DNA of 64,000 nucleotides, taken from assembly GCA_039566865.1 (NCBI GenBank), contig CM076951.1, forward strand, positions 12,285,484 to 12,349,483, given 5' to 3'. Both the position numbers and the translations under genes were made by a program. The notes under the pieces were generated by a model, which saw only the letters and a program-made list of their open reading frames with translations, was not told the DNA's origin and searched no databases. Below are positions 1-11,089 of this stretch, in pieces. Position 1 is the stretch's first letter. Each line of letters starts with the position of its first letter. This DNA comes from Aurelia coerulea (lineage: Eukaryota; Cnidaria; Scyphozoa; Semaeostomeae; Ulmaridae).

Positions 1-1
1 T

Positions 2-73
2 GACAGCAGGTATTTTCATGAAAATGCCCCTCCAGGTATCACACCGAAGACAATAAAGCCATGCAAGAAATGA
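2..73 (+). CDS. Possible 3' end of an unidentified coding exon
   Basis: A reading frame open from the window edge runs 23 codons to a TGA at 71-73. The peptide has a plausible protein composition (it contains YFHENAPPG and ends KPCKK). I do not recognise it. It could be the last exon of a gene lying to the left, or chance. A further frame at 258-390 follows a TTTCAG acceptor-like site and contains VDVDYIWEGADLG; it ends in a stop and may belong to the same unknown gene. Confidence 0.2.
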   Translation, partial: DSRYFHENAPPGITPKTIKPCKK

Positions 74-877
74 AAGTAAAAGAGTCAGGAGTTGAGAAAA
101 TCATTGTAGCATTTACCACAAAGCTTTCTCTTGAACAAATTTAAGTTATAGACCGGTTGCTTATTGCTAACTTGATACAATTTTTGCGATTATGATTGAT
201 ATTTAGGATTATTAACAGACTTAGCTGGTTAAGAGAATTTGCATATCGTCATTTCAGGTGGATGTGGACTACATCTGGGAGGGAGCGGACCTTGGCTCCT
301 ACAGTGGACCAATTATCCACATAAAACAGATAAAAAGGAGAGAGAGTTCCACAACATTCTTGAGCAGATGATGGCCAAAAAAGAAAGGTCTGCATCCCTC
401 CTTAAAGTACGAGTCTAGTCGAAAATTTATTTTTGCTATTATACATGTTATCTGGGCAATAATTGGCTCCAATGCTAAACTCAGGATGCTGATTTCAAAA
501 ATGGAATTTGTTTCTAAATTTAGAAATTTGTTGCCATGGTAACAGTGAGACAATTGGAAAAAACCACTGCTACTTAGTTGAAGGAAATCTTTTAACCTCA
601 TGTTTCCCAATGAAACTAGCATTGAAAATGAGTTGGTTGGACCTGTTTACATACAATTGGATACTTTTCCCTAAAATGTTTCGAATTTTTGAGCTTATAT
701 TGATGTTTTAATGGAAATTTTGCAAAAACAAGATGGTCGTAATCCATTAATACAAAGCTGATGAACACCAAGTACCCTCTATGGATATTTTCTATGTGTA
801 ATTGTGTAGAGCACTAAATTTGGAACAAAATGGTGTGCTGGTTGTTGAAAATATATGATTATTTCATGAAAAACAAG

Positions 878-1560
878 TTAACCCTAATCCGCATGGGGGG
901 GGTGGATTTGCTATGTCCCCCAGCCTCCCTGACTTTTACTAATTATCTATTAGCCACATTTTGGTGGAAAAATTATTGAACAATAGGACTCACAGGTCAC
1001 GTGACATGCCCATATTTGGAAGGAGGTAGCAGCAAAATCATTGTTTTCAATGATTTCAATGGAATTGTTTGATTGAGTTATGAAGTATTATACAGCAAAT
1101 GAATCAGCAAATAAAGGGCTTCAATTTGATACTGGAATTCTTGATAATGACGTCATTTTGGCCGCCATTTTGGACTAATTAGCAATTTTTTCAAGTTTTT
1201 TCGAGCCTTTTCAATGAAGAAAACTCTGAGGATACACTTGATATAGATCATTACCATTTTTCAGGTTCTTTTGGTCTCTTTTTACATAGAATAAATTAAT
1301 CGCATTAATGACGTCATAAGAATCGGCTAATTTCTGCCAAAATATTACTCCAAAATCGCTATTTTCAATAAAATAATATTTTATCACCAAAAATGTTGAC
1401 AAACTGAACCAAAAACCGCATAAATTTCATGCAAAATCTTCATTAACCCTATCCAGACTGGGCTTTTTGAGCTACTAGAAGACTGGGGGGGCTCATTCAG
1501 CCTCCCCCCCTCTAAAATCGCCATTCCTTCACTTACGAAAGCCGTGCTTATGATTTATCA
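878..1560. repeat. piggyBac-type element ends (TTAA + CCCTA...)
   Basis: Two ends in the same orientation start at TTAA: 878-881 followed by CCCTAATCCGCATGGGG, and 1443-1446 followed by CCCTATCCAGACTGGG. Both are followed by G-runs and by sequence shared with the complete element at 62587-63304 (for example CACGTGAC then CCCATATTTGG near 997-1020). TTAA target sites with CCC termini are typical of the piggyBac superfamily. No matching right end (AGGGTTAA) is obvious nearby, so these look like nested or truncated copies. The A+T-rich stretch up to about 2450 carries several TGACGTCA-like and CACGTG motifs but no convincing gene. Confidence 0.5.
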
Positions 1561-2520
1561 TTTTTCACAAAAATATTTCAAAAAATAGATATGACGTCAT
1601 AATTATTCAAGACCAACTGGCATGTGTTCACGAAAAAAAATGAAAAATCAACTCTTTTTTAAATCTCTATAATTTTCTATTGATTGATTCATGAAACCAA
1701 ATAATGCCAATCAAAGCATTGTTAGAAGGTGAAAATATACTTATAAAGTGAAAAATTTGATTTTTGCAAATCCAAGATGGCGGGCAGAGAGATTAAAATT
1801 CGTGTTTTTCCGAAAAATGACAAATGCAGCTGTAATAGACAATTTCTACATATATTACAATCAAAACTACTTCAATGATAAGTGTTCGTTGCATACTTCA
1901 TTTTCCTTTTTGAAACTTTTGTTTTGATTATTGCAAAAAATGCTGACATCAGCATTTTTCCCAGTAGGACTCAAAGGAGTTGGAAGGAAGGAGGAAGGTG
2001 GAAATATGGAGTTAAGGATAGTAATTTGGTGTAATTTTGATAATATCTTGACAAACTAAACACTTTCAAGTAAAAAAAACTCTCACTATAAAACAGTTTC
2101 TCAAGATATGCATGAAAACTGATCGTTAGTAGTACTATGTGAGGATACCTCACAGGAATCTTATACCGTTTGCGACCAATGGTGCACAAAATTCAAACAA
2201 AATTACATAGCTTAGGTGGAAACAACCCTGTTGAATAGCTTTAATCTATTTATTGCCGATGTAAAACATTTGGGGTCGAAATATCCTTGCAGAAAGACCG
2301 CTACTAATTTGTTGCTGTTCGGATCTTCAATTGGGGTTTGCTGCCGTTCCCGTAAGATCCAAAAGAACTAATTTTTGCCATTTTCTTAAAGATGACGTCA
2401 TTGATGAGGTCACGTGACATATAATTGGTCTATTGTTCCTGGAAAAAATTAAAGAGACCTTATAAATTATAAGTATAGAAAGAAACCCTCTGCAAGTGGA
2501 GCCCAGAGAACAATGGACAA

Positions 2521-2949
2521 TTGCCTAAAACTAACTCCCAGACCTGGCGCACCGAGGTATCGGGAATATGCCCCTACGGCCTGTCCGAGCAAGGCAACAC
2601 CTACTCCCTCATCGAGCTCACACAGTGGGACAATGCCGATTTCTCTCCAAAGAACTACAACGCCTGGCTTGCAAGAGCAAAGACCCGCATGTCCAGGATC
2701 AAGCAAGGGGAGGAGCGGATCACCCTCTTCAAATGGGACATGTGCCCCTACTGTGACATCTGGCTCTGCACTCCCTGCATCAAGGCCTGCTGTGGTCACG
2801 GAATCTTCGAACCAGGGAACTTCCTGCGTGGCCCACCCGTAGAGGAAGTCATAGACGTAGACCTTTCAGATTCAGACGATTTAATTTTATTAGAAGCAGA
2901 AGAACTATTAAAGCAGCAAGCTAACAAATTAGTAGAAAAGTATAAGTAA
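2521..2949 (+). CDS. Unrecognised 142-residue cysteine-rich ORF in a G+C-richer island
   Basis: This ORF of 142 codons has an acidic, lysine-ended C-terminus (DLSDSDDLILLEAEELL) and a cysteine cluster at about residues 76-93 (CPYCDIWLCTPC, then CCGHG) that looks metal-binding. Its base composition is visibly richer in G+C than the flanks. It ends only 52 bases before the end of the minus-strand frames at 3002-3914, so the two are tail-to-tail. That compact convergent layout recalls ambisense small DNA viruses, but it could also be a mobile-element ORF; a piggyBac-like cysteine-rich domain was considered because piggyBac-type ends lie nearby. No replication or transposase motif is visible, and the upstream part of the gene is missing or unrecognised. 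Confidence 0.35.
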   Translation: MPKTNSQTWRTEVSGICPYGLSEQGNTYSLIELTQWDNADFSPKNYNAWLARAKTRMSRIKQGEERITLFKWDMCPYCDIWLCTPCIKACCGHGIFEPGNFLRGPPVEEVIDVDLSDSDDLILLEAEELLKQQANKLVEKYK

Positions 2950-3001
2950 ATATCATTCATGATCCTCCCTACGGAGGCTACAGTATTATTGTGTCTCTCT
3001 T

Positions 3002-3914
3002 TCAAAAGTCTCTCAACTGTTCTTCTAGGAAAGCGTCCTCATCGAAGGACGCAGCCGGCACTACTTTTGGCGTAGGTCTTGGTTTCTTTGCAGGCGGGGG
3101 AAGTACGGCTCCCTCTCCATCAGTCACCATAAATGTATCTTGGGCGGCAGGTGGCCATCTGAATAACCCGTTGTCCCCTGAGTCGCTAGCCTCTCCGGCC
3201 TTGAGTGTCCATACTTTATAATCTGGGACGAGTAGCGCGTGGGCTTTTGCTCTTTCACCGAATGAGTGTCCTTCCCACGGCATCAGTTCATATAAAAGAG
3301 TTCTGTTGATATTCTGGTTGTGCCTCTTTTTTGCCGATTTGTGTAGCTAGGGGATGCTTGAATTCCAACTCGAAGCCAAGGTTCATGTTGCACTGGAGCT
3401 GAATGTAGTGTTCGTCAGCCAAACCTCTGATATTCATACACCAGTATACCTCTGGGATTGGTTTACAGAAGTACTCTAGGTGGGACTGCGGCGGTAGGAT
3501 TGTGAGGGGGACGTCAAAGTCATTGTAATAGGTTTCGTCGTACAGTCTACATGTGAACAGCTTTCTGATGGTCTCCCGCATATGGTAGCTATTCAATGTA
3601 GGAGCTAGCATGTTGAAGTAGTTAGGGGGCGTCTGCTGGTCCACAAAGCAAAGACTCGTGTCCCAGCTCCACTCCTGTCCGTAGTCTGCTCTCTTCAAGT
3701 ACGTGGCTGGAATAGTCACTCCCGGCTTCAACGATGGAATACAGGCTGACCCCCTCTGGTGTAGTTGGTCGTTCGCCAACCTTCGTTGCCTCCAAACAAA
3801 TGCTCGAAACTGTGCGTGGCATGTCACATGCCGTTTGCAACCACTCGACCAAGTCCCTTTCTTTGCGCGGTAATTTTCAGCAACTCCCCTACTTTCAGGG
3901 GCTTTTGGGGGCAC
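3002..3914 (-). pseudogene. Broken virus-like or mobile-element ORF (possible endogenous viral element)
   Basis: Two minus-strand frames, 3914-3288 and 3283-3002, look like one protein split by a single-base frameshift near 3285-3300. The first lacks an ATG start, so the 5' end is truncated. The C-terminal part has a proline/lysine stretch (PPPAKKPRPTP) and an acidic tail. The body is rich in Tyr, Phe and Asn, as in small-virus capsid proteins. The convergent partner at 2521-2949 and the G+C-rich island support insertion of foreign DNA. A capsid-like identity is inference from layout and composition only; an unknown transposon ORF is equally possible. It is not functional as it stands. Confidence 0.35.
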
Positions 3915-3959
3915 TCACTGGCAACATATTGCATTTTGGGTGATCTTATCGAATTCAGC

Positions 3960-5100
3960 AATGAAAGAATGTTCATAAATAAATTTTTGTAAATGGTGAT
4001 AGTTTCAGTTTATAGATTGAGAATTTGCGAGAATCTTGCCCCAGAAACACAAATAAATTTGTGATTTATTGTGGAGACCTTCAAATCATTGGTTGATTTA
4101 TTTCTCCTTAGAATTACCTAGTTCTGCTTAAGTGTTATTCAGAATACAGAGAAGAGCTAGCATAGTATTCATTGATTTCAATTTTTAAGTTACAAAAAGT
4201 TGCTGAAGCTCTGTGTAATTCACGTATGAGCTCATCTCTCCTTCCATGCATTACTCCATGAATAGTTACCAACAATTTCGGAGGGGGGAGGGCACTATCA
4301 TGCATACCACATGTGCCAATGTCAATTTTAGTGTATCATTTTAGGTAAGATCACAAATAGATATAAATTTTGGGGTATCATTGTAATGAATAACTCCTTC
4401 AAGTATTAAATTTGATATAATTGTGTATACCTGGATAAAATTTTAAATGCAATTTTAGGTACGCATTGTGAATGGCCAGTACATTTTTGGTATGGTTTTT
4501 AGAAAATTTCTTCATATTAGGGTAAGATTTTACCAGCCAAAATCTCACACCCCATTGAATTTACCACCTGCATTTAATTAAAGTCCAATGGTGTTCATTT
4601 CACCTAGCAAACGAAAGACCGTCTACGCAATTGCAAAATACATTCAACACACCCAAAATATAAGGTGTCTTCATGAATAGTTCCTGACAGCCTATTGCAG
4701 GGTATAGCGGCTGTGCTCAGTATCTCAGCTAATCTGGAAGCGGCAATTCAAGTCCCAGTCTCAACAAATGCATATGTAGGTGATGCAAATGCTGACCTTT
4801 TTGAGACAACAGCACATGTTGTTGAGAGATAACAAGAAGAGAGCTTCAATGTTGATGATTTCAGTGCAGTAATCCACATATAAAGGGAAAATCTGTGGTG
4901 AGATGCCCTCACAGCTTACAAATGCAATATGGGTGACAACCAAAAGCTTTGAGGAAATCATGGATTAATGAAGGAAAGTTTTTTTTCAGATCTGTAAAAT
5001 CCTTCATCTGATAGCCATGCATTCTGATGAACAGGAAAAAGCTGTTGTTGCAGGTGCTCAATTGCAGTCTATTCGGCTTATTAGAGACTTTAAGCATTCA
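3960..5100. other. No gene recognised
   Basis: This is A+T-rich sequence with short G-runs (around 4279) and no convincing ORF, splice chain or terminal repeats that I can see. Confidence 0.4.
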
Positions 5101-5303
5101 CAACGGTAACGCCAACGCTAACGTTAACTAAAGAAATTTTCATCATGCGCACGTGCGAAGGGAGATTCCTCTAGCGTTAAAGTTTTGCATGACTGTTGTG
5201 GAACGTAAGTTCCTCATTCTTACCGTACTGAGTAAACGTTAACTTCGCACTTTTTGCTTTCTTCACATTTTTAACAAACGAAACTTCACAGAAACACTGA
5301 AAT

Positions 5304-5826
5304 ATGGCTGCTGCAAGTGCTTTGAAGACCAATGGGTTAGAATCTCATCTTTTACGCACATTTTCAATCATTATTTTATCAAAATAAAAACGGAAGTGAA
5401 AGTAGCCCAAAAAGGGCCTAAGTATGGATCCCAACGATGGACCTGTGTGCCTAAGATGAGTTTTAAATTTTTCTTAATTGTTATATTCCGTTCATGTTAA
5501 CATACCAATCCTGAGATTTATCTTCCTCTATGACTGATAAAGTTTTAAAGAAATAAATCTAGTGATTTGCTCTTAATTGTTCTTCTTGATAAATCTTTAT
5601 ATACATGCCATCAATTTATTTGTGAACTAAGCTAAGCTGTAAGGAAATTAATTTGTGATTTGATTTTAGAAAGAGATTCAAATGGACTAAGGAACACGAT
5701 ACATTGTTGTTAAGAGAGGTTCTTGCTTCGGAGATATGGCTGACAAAACCAGGAAGTTCAGAGAGAGGTGAAGGTTGGAAGAAATTGTCAGGGGTGTTGA
5801 ATGGAGTAGACAGGCCCAAATTTGAG
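5304..5826 (+). CDS. Myb/SANT-like DNA-binding protein, first two exons
   Basis: Exon 1 starts at ATG 5304 (MAAASALKTNG) and ends at 5335 before GTTAGA. Exon 2 follows a TTTTAG acceptor and runs 5670-5826, ending before GTTAGC. The join is in phase: two bases from exon 1 plus one from exon 2 complete a Gly codon, giving KRFKWTKEHDTLLLREVL directly after. This tryptophan-anchored helix followed by ...GWKKLSGVLN matches the Myb/SANT-like domain of a large invertebrate family of probable DNA-binding proteins, some of them transposon-derived. Exon 2 ends on a codon boundary, where the third helix should continue in a further exon. I did not find that exon, so the gene is partial here or cut by the repeats that follow. 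The upstream 200 bases (5100-5300) contain CpG and ACGTTAAC motifs and could be the promoter. Confidence 0.65.
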
Positions 5827-5934
5827 GTTAGCCCTGGTAATAGGCTTTTCTACCCTAGCTGTACGAAATTGATATGCAGGCAGGTTTTCAGAGAATTTCT
5901 ACCACTCCCAGGCAGGTTTGAACATTATGCACGC

Positions 5935-6032
5935 CTGCTATCGAGCATTATATCAAAACTTATTTTGGATTGATTGGACCTAAATTCTTGTCGCTAGTCC
6001 CGATCAAATCTGTTGCGTTTTTGTGTCCAAAG
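5935..6032 (-). repeat. Half copy of a GGGTGTCCC-terminated element (left arm)
   Basis: Read on the minus strand this matches the start of the repeat at 7106: shared blocks include GATCGGGACTAGCGACAAG and AATTTAGGTCCAATCA. Its terminus faces rightwards, towards the zinc-finger ORF. Confidence 0.6.
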
Positions 6033-6115
6033 CCCTCCTCTATCCTTTGCATTTGCGAATTTATTCCTTTCAGATGAGCTGCTTTGCAAAGCTGATTTTC
6101 CAGCAAGCAAAATGC

Positions 6116-6739
6116 TCACACTCTGTAGTCCAAGCATACTTCTGGCAGGTTTGATCTCCTGATGCGCCGATAAACAGTACCAAAACCATAGCCACTCAGA
6201 TACTGTATAAGGTTAACTTCTTTAGAGGAAAAGGAATTTGCAATTTCAAATCCCAAGATGATTGAGCCTCTCCGAGAAAGATTCTTGGAAACAATCTCCT
6301 CAGAGGACACACACTTGTAAAATTCTGGGTAGAACTTCTCAGCCATCCCCTTGAAACTGCCAATTACATCTCTTACATACTGGTAGGACGAGGCTGCAGC
6401 ATCGAAATCCACTATATAGTTGGAGAACTCAACGGGCAATTTACCTGAATAACATTCACCAGAAGCCAATTTAGCAACGCTGGTTTCCATAAATTTCTTG
6501 AAAGATAGTGGATGGAGCATTTGTTCTGGTGTTTTTCGTTTGAAAGGAACAGGAGCCTCGACATCTCGCTGAACATGAGCTGCATTTGTGTGCCGGGTCA
6601 ATCCTCGCTTCGTTTTGCATACTTTATCACACTTACCGCATGAAAATCCTTCAGCAGGAGCAACAGACTCAATTTCTTCAAGAAGGATATTCAAGTCTGC
6701 ATCAAAATCAATATTTTCCGCAGGTAAAACGTGCGTGTA
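6116..6739 (-). CDS. C2H2 zinc-finger protein, possibly transposon-associated
   Basis: The minus-strand frame is open from about 6739 to a TGA at 6116. Near the start it has one classical C2H2 finger (CGKC then RHTNAAH), followed by an all-helical region ending IQYLSGYGFGTVYRRIR. That last motif resembles the YxAGYxxxxL block found near the C-terminus of several cut-and-paste transposase families, so this may be an accessory or C-terminal transposon ORF rather than a host regulator. The first ATG in the frame is absent: the frame opens after a TGA, and the nominal start at 6694 is a TTG. It is therefore probably one exon of a longer gene or a truncated copy. It lies between two facing half-repeats (5935-6032 and 7106-7240). 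Confidence 0.5.
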   Translation of the reverse strand, partial: YTHVLPAENIDFDADLNILLEEIESVAPAEGFSCGKCDKVCKTKRGLTRHTNAAHVQRDVEAPVPFKRKTPEQMLHPLSFKKFMETSVAKLASGECYSGKLPVEFSNYIVDFDAAASSYQYVRDVIGSFKGMAEKFYPEFYKCVSSEEIVSKNLSRRGSIILGFEIANSFSSKEVNLIQYLSGYGFGTVYRRIRRSNLPEVCLDYRV

Positions 6740-7105
6740 TCAACATCAGAGAGCGAACAATAGCTGAATTCAATAGCCTTTTGTTCGTTTCACAACTATC
6801 TTTCTCCTGTGACTATGGTTTATATACCTTCACTTTCATGAATATCCCTGGCAAGAGATCATTCACGTCTGCAAGTTGGCATGCTCCAAAATTTGGATTT
6901 TAAGCCCTTCCATTCAGCAATGTCTGGATCTAGAAATTAAATATTGAGGTCAGTCGACCGCAAATGATCTCATTATAACAAGAGACAGAGCAATATTTTT
7001 GAGTAAATTTCTTTGTGGATCAGAGATACTACTGTACAAATTTTCAAAGGTCTGAACATCTTTTGCGTGTATGTTTTACTATTTCATCTGGTAGACTTAA
7101 TAAAT

Positions 7106-7240
7106 ACCGGGTGTCCCAAAAAAAGCGCAACGAACTTGATCGGGACTAGCGACAAGAATTTAGGTCCAATCAGTCCAAAATGATTTTTGATGTAATCCTA
7201 GATAGCTAACTTGAAGATAAATACCTTGTTTGTTGATATT
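7106..7240 (+). repeat. Half copy of a GGGTGTCCC-terminated element (right arm)
   Basis: It starts ACCGGGTGTCCCAAAAAAA and continues with sequence inverted relative to 5935-6032. The same type of terminus and similar downstream text (CTAACTTGAA, CCTTGTTTGTTG) occur in the complete element at 17528-18149. Confidence 0.6.
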
Positions 7241-7284
7241 GGTGCATGGAAATTTGCAGGTTACAGATTTGCAGATTGCAGGTT

Positions 7285-7345
7285 ACAAATTGAAACCTTG
7301 AAACCGAAACCTTAAACCCGAAACCTTAAACCCGAAACCTTGAAC
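7285..7345 (+). repeat. Short tandem repeat of AAACCTTAAACCCG type
   Basis: About four imperfect copies of a 14-base unit (AAACCTTAAACCCG) follow two copies of a TTGCAGGTTACA-like unit. Confidence 0.6.
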
Positions 7346-7689
7346 CGGAGACCTGAACCCGAAGCCCGGAAAAAAGTTCGTCCGGATAAACCACACCAGA
7401 TATTAACACCAAATTTTGTTCTAGCAGTTATTAAAAAGATATCTTACTGTTTCACATTTCTCTATTGAATGGCCGGAGCAGGCCGGAGCTGGCGAAAAAA
7501 ATACAAAAAGGGCCAAGGCTCCAGACTGTGGCTCCGGCCCAGCTCTGGCCATTAGCCGGAGCCTCGGCACCCTCCTATCCTTGTATATATGCAATTCCAA
7601 TGCTGTAATGTCACAGCTGTGCAACAAGGACAGATTTTGTAGCATAATAGCACGAGTTAGAATATCAACGAGAATATGAAGCATCAACC

Positions 7690-7812
7690 AGAACCTTTGT
7701 AGGTCAGTGGTGAAGGTGTAGGTGAAGTTGCGTTTTCCAGCGCCAAGCACTAGGATCGCAGAAATAGAGCAGACCTAATTGAGTCCGCCACCCCTTGTCA
7801 TGACGACAACTG
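7690..7812 (-). mobile_element. SINE tail fragment
   Basis: On the minus strand this reads CATGACAAGGGG, then a CTGCGATCCTAGTGCT block and AACTTCACCTACACCTTCAC. The same order of blocks follows the tRNA-like head of the SINE at 46356-46540. The head is missing here. Confidence 0.55.
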
Positions 7813-7861
7813 TAATCCACGGGTCAGCAGGTCATGTAATCGGCGGGTCACATTAGATAGT

Positions 7862-9249
7862 CCACAAGCCATTAGGTACAGCGCGTAGCCCAAGAAGAAA
7901 ACAATAGTTTACTTCATGTATGGTAACACAGGCATGCGCAAAAGCACAAATTGAGACTTAGCCAAATTCACAAAGAACCACGGGGTCCATTTGGATTTTT
8001 GACACTCTGTGGCTTTTTACGTTTTCCGTGACATCTTCCTTTCGTTCCTCTTGGTAACCGAAAAAATCAACTTTTGTGAATATTGTTTTATTTGAAAGGA
8101 CCAGTCTGGTGGAATTTGAACGAAACCAGGATTGTATTGATTGCCAAATACCAAAAAGAACGCAAGGAATCTCTTTCAACCCTTTCATTTAAAGATGGGC
8201 TGCATTCATCCATGCAGCGACATTTGAGACAACTTCCGCATTTTGATCATCATAGATACATTGTCATCCCAAGATATCAGCAAGCAGAAAAACCTTGCAT
8301 AATTCTTGCAACAAGCAGCAAAACTCAGAACAGAAACTCTAAACATGAAACCATAAAATGTCCACTCGTAAAAACACACCAAAACTGAGTATGTTGCCAT
8401 AACCCACGAAAATAATTTGTTTTATTATACTTTTTTATTACACGTTATTCCGTTACTGTTTTCTCGCTGTAATATTCTATCGTAGCTTGTTATAATTGTA
8501 TTTTTTTATTTATGTTCTGTTTAGGCCGTATACAATGTAGTATTTTAATGCGCTTTATATAAAATGAAATGAAAATGAAATTAGCAATAAACTAATCACA
8601 AATATTGGATTGTCTGAAATGTGAACAACCGTACACAATATTTTGGGGCACTGGCACCAACAATTGATGTACAGATTGACAGTTGGACGGGCACTAACTA
8701 ACTGACCAACACCCTCAGAAACCATCCATGACCTTCTCAGATTAGACCTGCCCCAAGTCCGTCCGTTCTCTTACTCTGGCCCGCTCGGTCGTCAGTGAGC
8801 TGTCCACTTTTGTAGCTTATTGCTGACCGAGTGGGCCTGACCCGAGGAAGTCTAATCTCAGATATAATAAATGCAACAACAAATGCGCATTTATGTCCAT
8901 ATTTTCTATCCTTAACAATTTAATTCTGTCATAAATCATCCAGACCTGATAGCCCATGAAATAACATAAATATTGTTTAAGTTCTTTTGTGTGCATATGC
9001 CAAAGTTGTATTTTCTTTCAAATTTATGACAATCGATGAATGGTGGCTGAAATGTTCATTATCATGCAAAATATCGAGCCACACAGGTTGTCCAAACTTT
9101 GACCAAATCCAGTTACAGACTTGGCGACCGATGAAATTTAGTGGATTTGGCTAAGTCTCACTTTGTGCTTTTGCGCATGCCTGTGTTACCATACATGAAG
9201 TAAACTATTTTTTTCTCCTTGGGCTACGCGCTGTACCTAATGGCTTATG
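7862..9249. mobile_element. Non-autonomous element with about 110-bp terminal inverted repeats
   Basis: The sequence from 7862 (CCACAAGCCATTAGGTACAG) to about 7972 is repeated almost perfectly, inverted, at 9140-9249. Both arms contain GTTTACTTCATGTATGGTAA and CAGGCATGCGCAAAAGCACA. The 1.15-kb interior has no transposase-like ORF. It includes a small palindromic insert at about 8736-8864 (AGATTAGAC ... GTCTAATCT). I read it as a deletion derivative or MITE of an unknown family. Confidence 0.65.
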
Positions 9250-9649
9250 GTCACCATATTTGTGGTCAGTGGCCGAGCGGCTATAGCTCCGAGCATTCCT
9301 ACACCATCTGGTCGGTAAAAGATACTGTTGTGTAGAAACAAATGTGCAAACAAACAAACTGTGATGTTTCCCTTGAGGGGAATTTCACTCCCAAATAGTC
9401 TCGTACACCTTTGGCAAACATTAATTCATTTCTAAGAAAAATCTATCACAAATCTTTAAAAATCCTTTTGCTCTCAAAAAGTCTCGTACGAAAATGTTTA
9501 GACTGAGCAGTCCTTTCAATTTGAAGCAAAGGAGGCTGAGGAGGTCAATACAGATAACTTCATAAATCAGCGGTAAATAAATTAACTAGTATAATGCACA
9601 GGACATGCTAAAGAGATATATGCTTTCAGTGTTTCTGATTTGTTTGAGA

Positions 9650-10065
9650 CCCCGGGGGGGGGTACTCATATATTTTTCGGTACAGGGACGTGCCGCCGAA
9701 CAGGGTATCATTTTCAAGATTCCTACTCTGGGACAGGGTATCACTTTTGTATGGTCGGCTCCATGACAGGGTCCATATTTTGTATAATTGACTACATATT
9801 GTCGTTGTAAGCCATTTGCACTCCGCGAATATGATTTAAATCGTTTGGATGGCAACATTTCTGCATTTTCTGATAGATTTCTATCAAATTCCCAGGGCAG
9901 CCTACAATTTTGTAATGAAGAAACCCAAGAACAGGGTATCATTTTCGAAGTTTTACTCAGGGACAGGGTATTATTTTCTGAAATTTTACTCCAGGACAGG
10001 GTGCCTTTTCCGATTTTCCAGCGGCACGTCCCCGTCTTTTCGTAAATCAAGTACCTCCCCCGGGT
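9650..10065. mobile_element. G-run-terminated MITE, copy 1
   Basis: It begins CCCCGGGGGGGGTACT and ends GTACCTCCCCCGGG. The interior has at least six degenerate copies of GGACAGGGTATCATTTT. A second, inverted and right-truncated copy is at 56489-56840. ORFs across it are by-products of the repeat. Confidence 0.6.
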
Positions 10066-10440
10066 TGAGACCTGGATAATGATAGATTTGCTTTGTTTGT
10101 CTTGCTTGAGCAATAACTCAAGGTCAAATTCCAATCCCATGCAGTGTGATCTTCCACTCAAATGGAAGATGCCCGTTATCTTGGTATCAATCAGTGGTTT
10201 CTAAAGATTTGCAGGAATTCTTTAACTTGTCAAGGTACTTCAAAACCAAGGTATCTCCTCACGACCCTTTCCTTTACCCCTTTGTACAGACATGCTTTAT
10301 AAGGCGCGTACACACCCATTCCCGCCACACCACAATAATCAAATTCTCCATACCCCCATGTATCACCTTGGAAAGTTTGGTGCTTTGTTCCACTCTGTCA
10401 CGATCTGACCAACAATTGGAGTTAAGCGACTGGACTATAT

Positions 10441-11055
10441 CGGGTGACCCAGAAAAAAGTGACCCAACGCAATCTGTTACAGAAAATTAAGTGAGTGGCT
10501 GATTGAAATATTTCAAACGCTGTTGTGTCCTTAAAAGACTAGCCTATGCTATGAGTATTTTTCGCAATTTTTTCGGCACGGTAAATTTTCCAAAATTAAA
10601 GATTTTGAGTAAAGAGGGCATGCCTAAAATCCTGAAAAAGTCGTCAAAAACAGGGGATTGATTTACAGCCATTTCAAATCTTCAAAACAACGAGGAGCGT
10701 GTTTCCTTTTTAACCTGGGAATAGGCAACCTAGTCGCAGTCTTCAGAGCAATTCATAGTCCCTAGGTACTTAAAGATATTCTGAGACAAAAAGAAGCACG
10801 CTCCTCGTTCTTTTGAAGACCTGAAATGGCTTTAAATCGATCCCCTGTTTTGGACGATTTTTTGAGGATTTCAAGCCAGCCCTTTTCCTCAAATCCTTAG
10901 TTTGGGAAGTTTACCATGCCCAAAAAAATTGCAAAAAATACTCATAATATAGGCCAATCTTTTAACGACAGAGCAAGGCTTGAAATATTTCAATCAGCCA
11001 CTTACCTTTTTTTCTTGAACAGATTGCGTTGGGTCACTTTTTCTGGGTCTCTCGG
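10441..11055. mobile_element. Long palindromic (foldback-type) MITE
   Basis: The left arm starts CGGGTGACCCAGAAAAAAGT; the right arm ends ACTTTTTCTGGGTCTCTCG. The arms are about 250 bases each and stay alignable almost to the centre (for example CAACGAGGAGCGTG near 10690 versus CACGCTCCTCGTT near 10800). TA flanks it loosely on both sides. There is no coding capacity. Confidence 0.7.
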
Positions 11056-11089
11056 TACACTGTAAGACCCTATGCTATGTTCCATGCGG

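Noticed and set aside
2521..2949. piggyBac transposase C-terminal cysteine-rich domain
   Set aside because: Nearby piggyBac-type ends made this attractive, but the cysteine spacing and the absence of any preceding transposase core do not support it. Kept as unrecognised.
3622..3852. Alternative minus-strand frame inside the 3288-3914 ORF
   Set aside because: The overlapping frame has a more consistent protein-like composition; this one is its shadow.
9262..9330. Possible Ser/Leu tRNA (GTCAGTGGCCGAGCGGCTA)
   Set aside because: The start resembles a class II tRNA, but no convincing anticodon arm, B-box or acceptor stem follows. At best it is a SINE head.
10146..10490. 114-codon plus-strand ORF
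   Set aside because: It has no recognisable domain, overlaps repeat boundaries and has no splice or start support.
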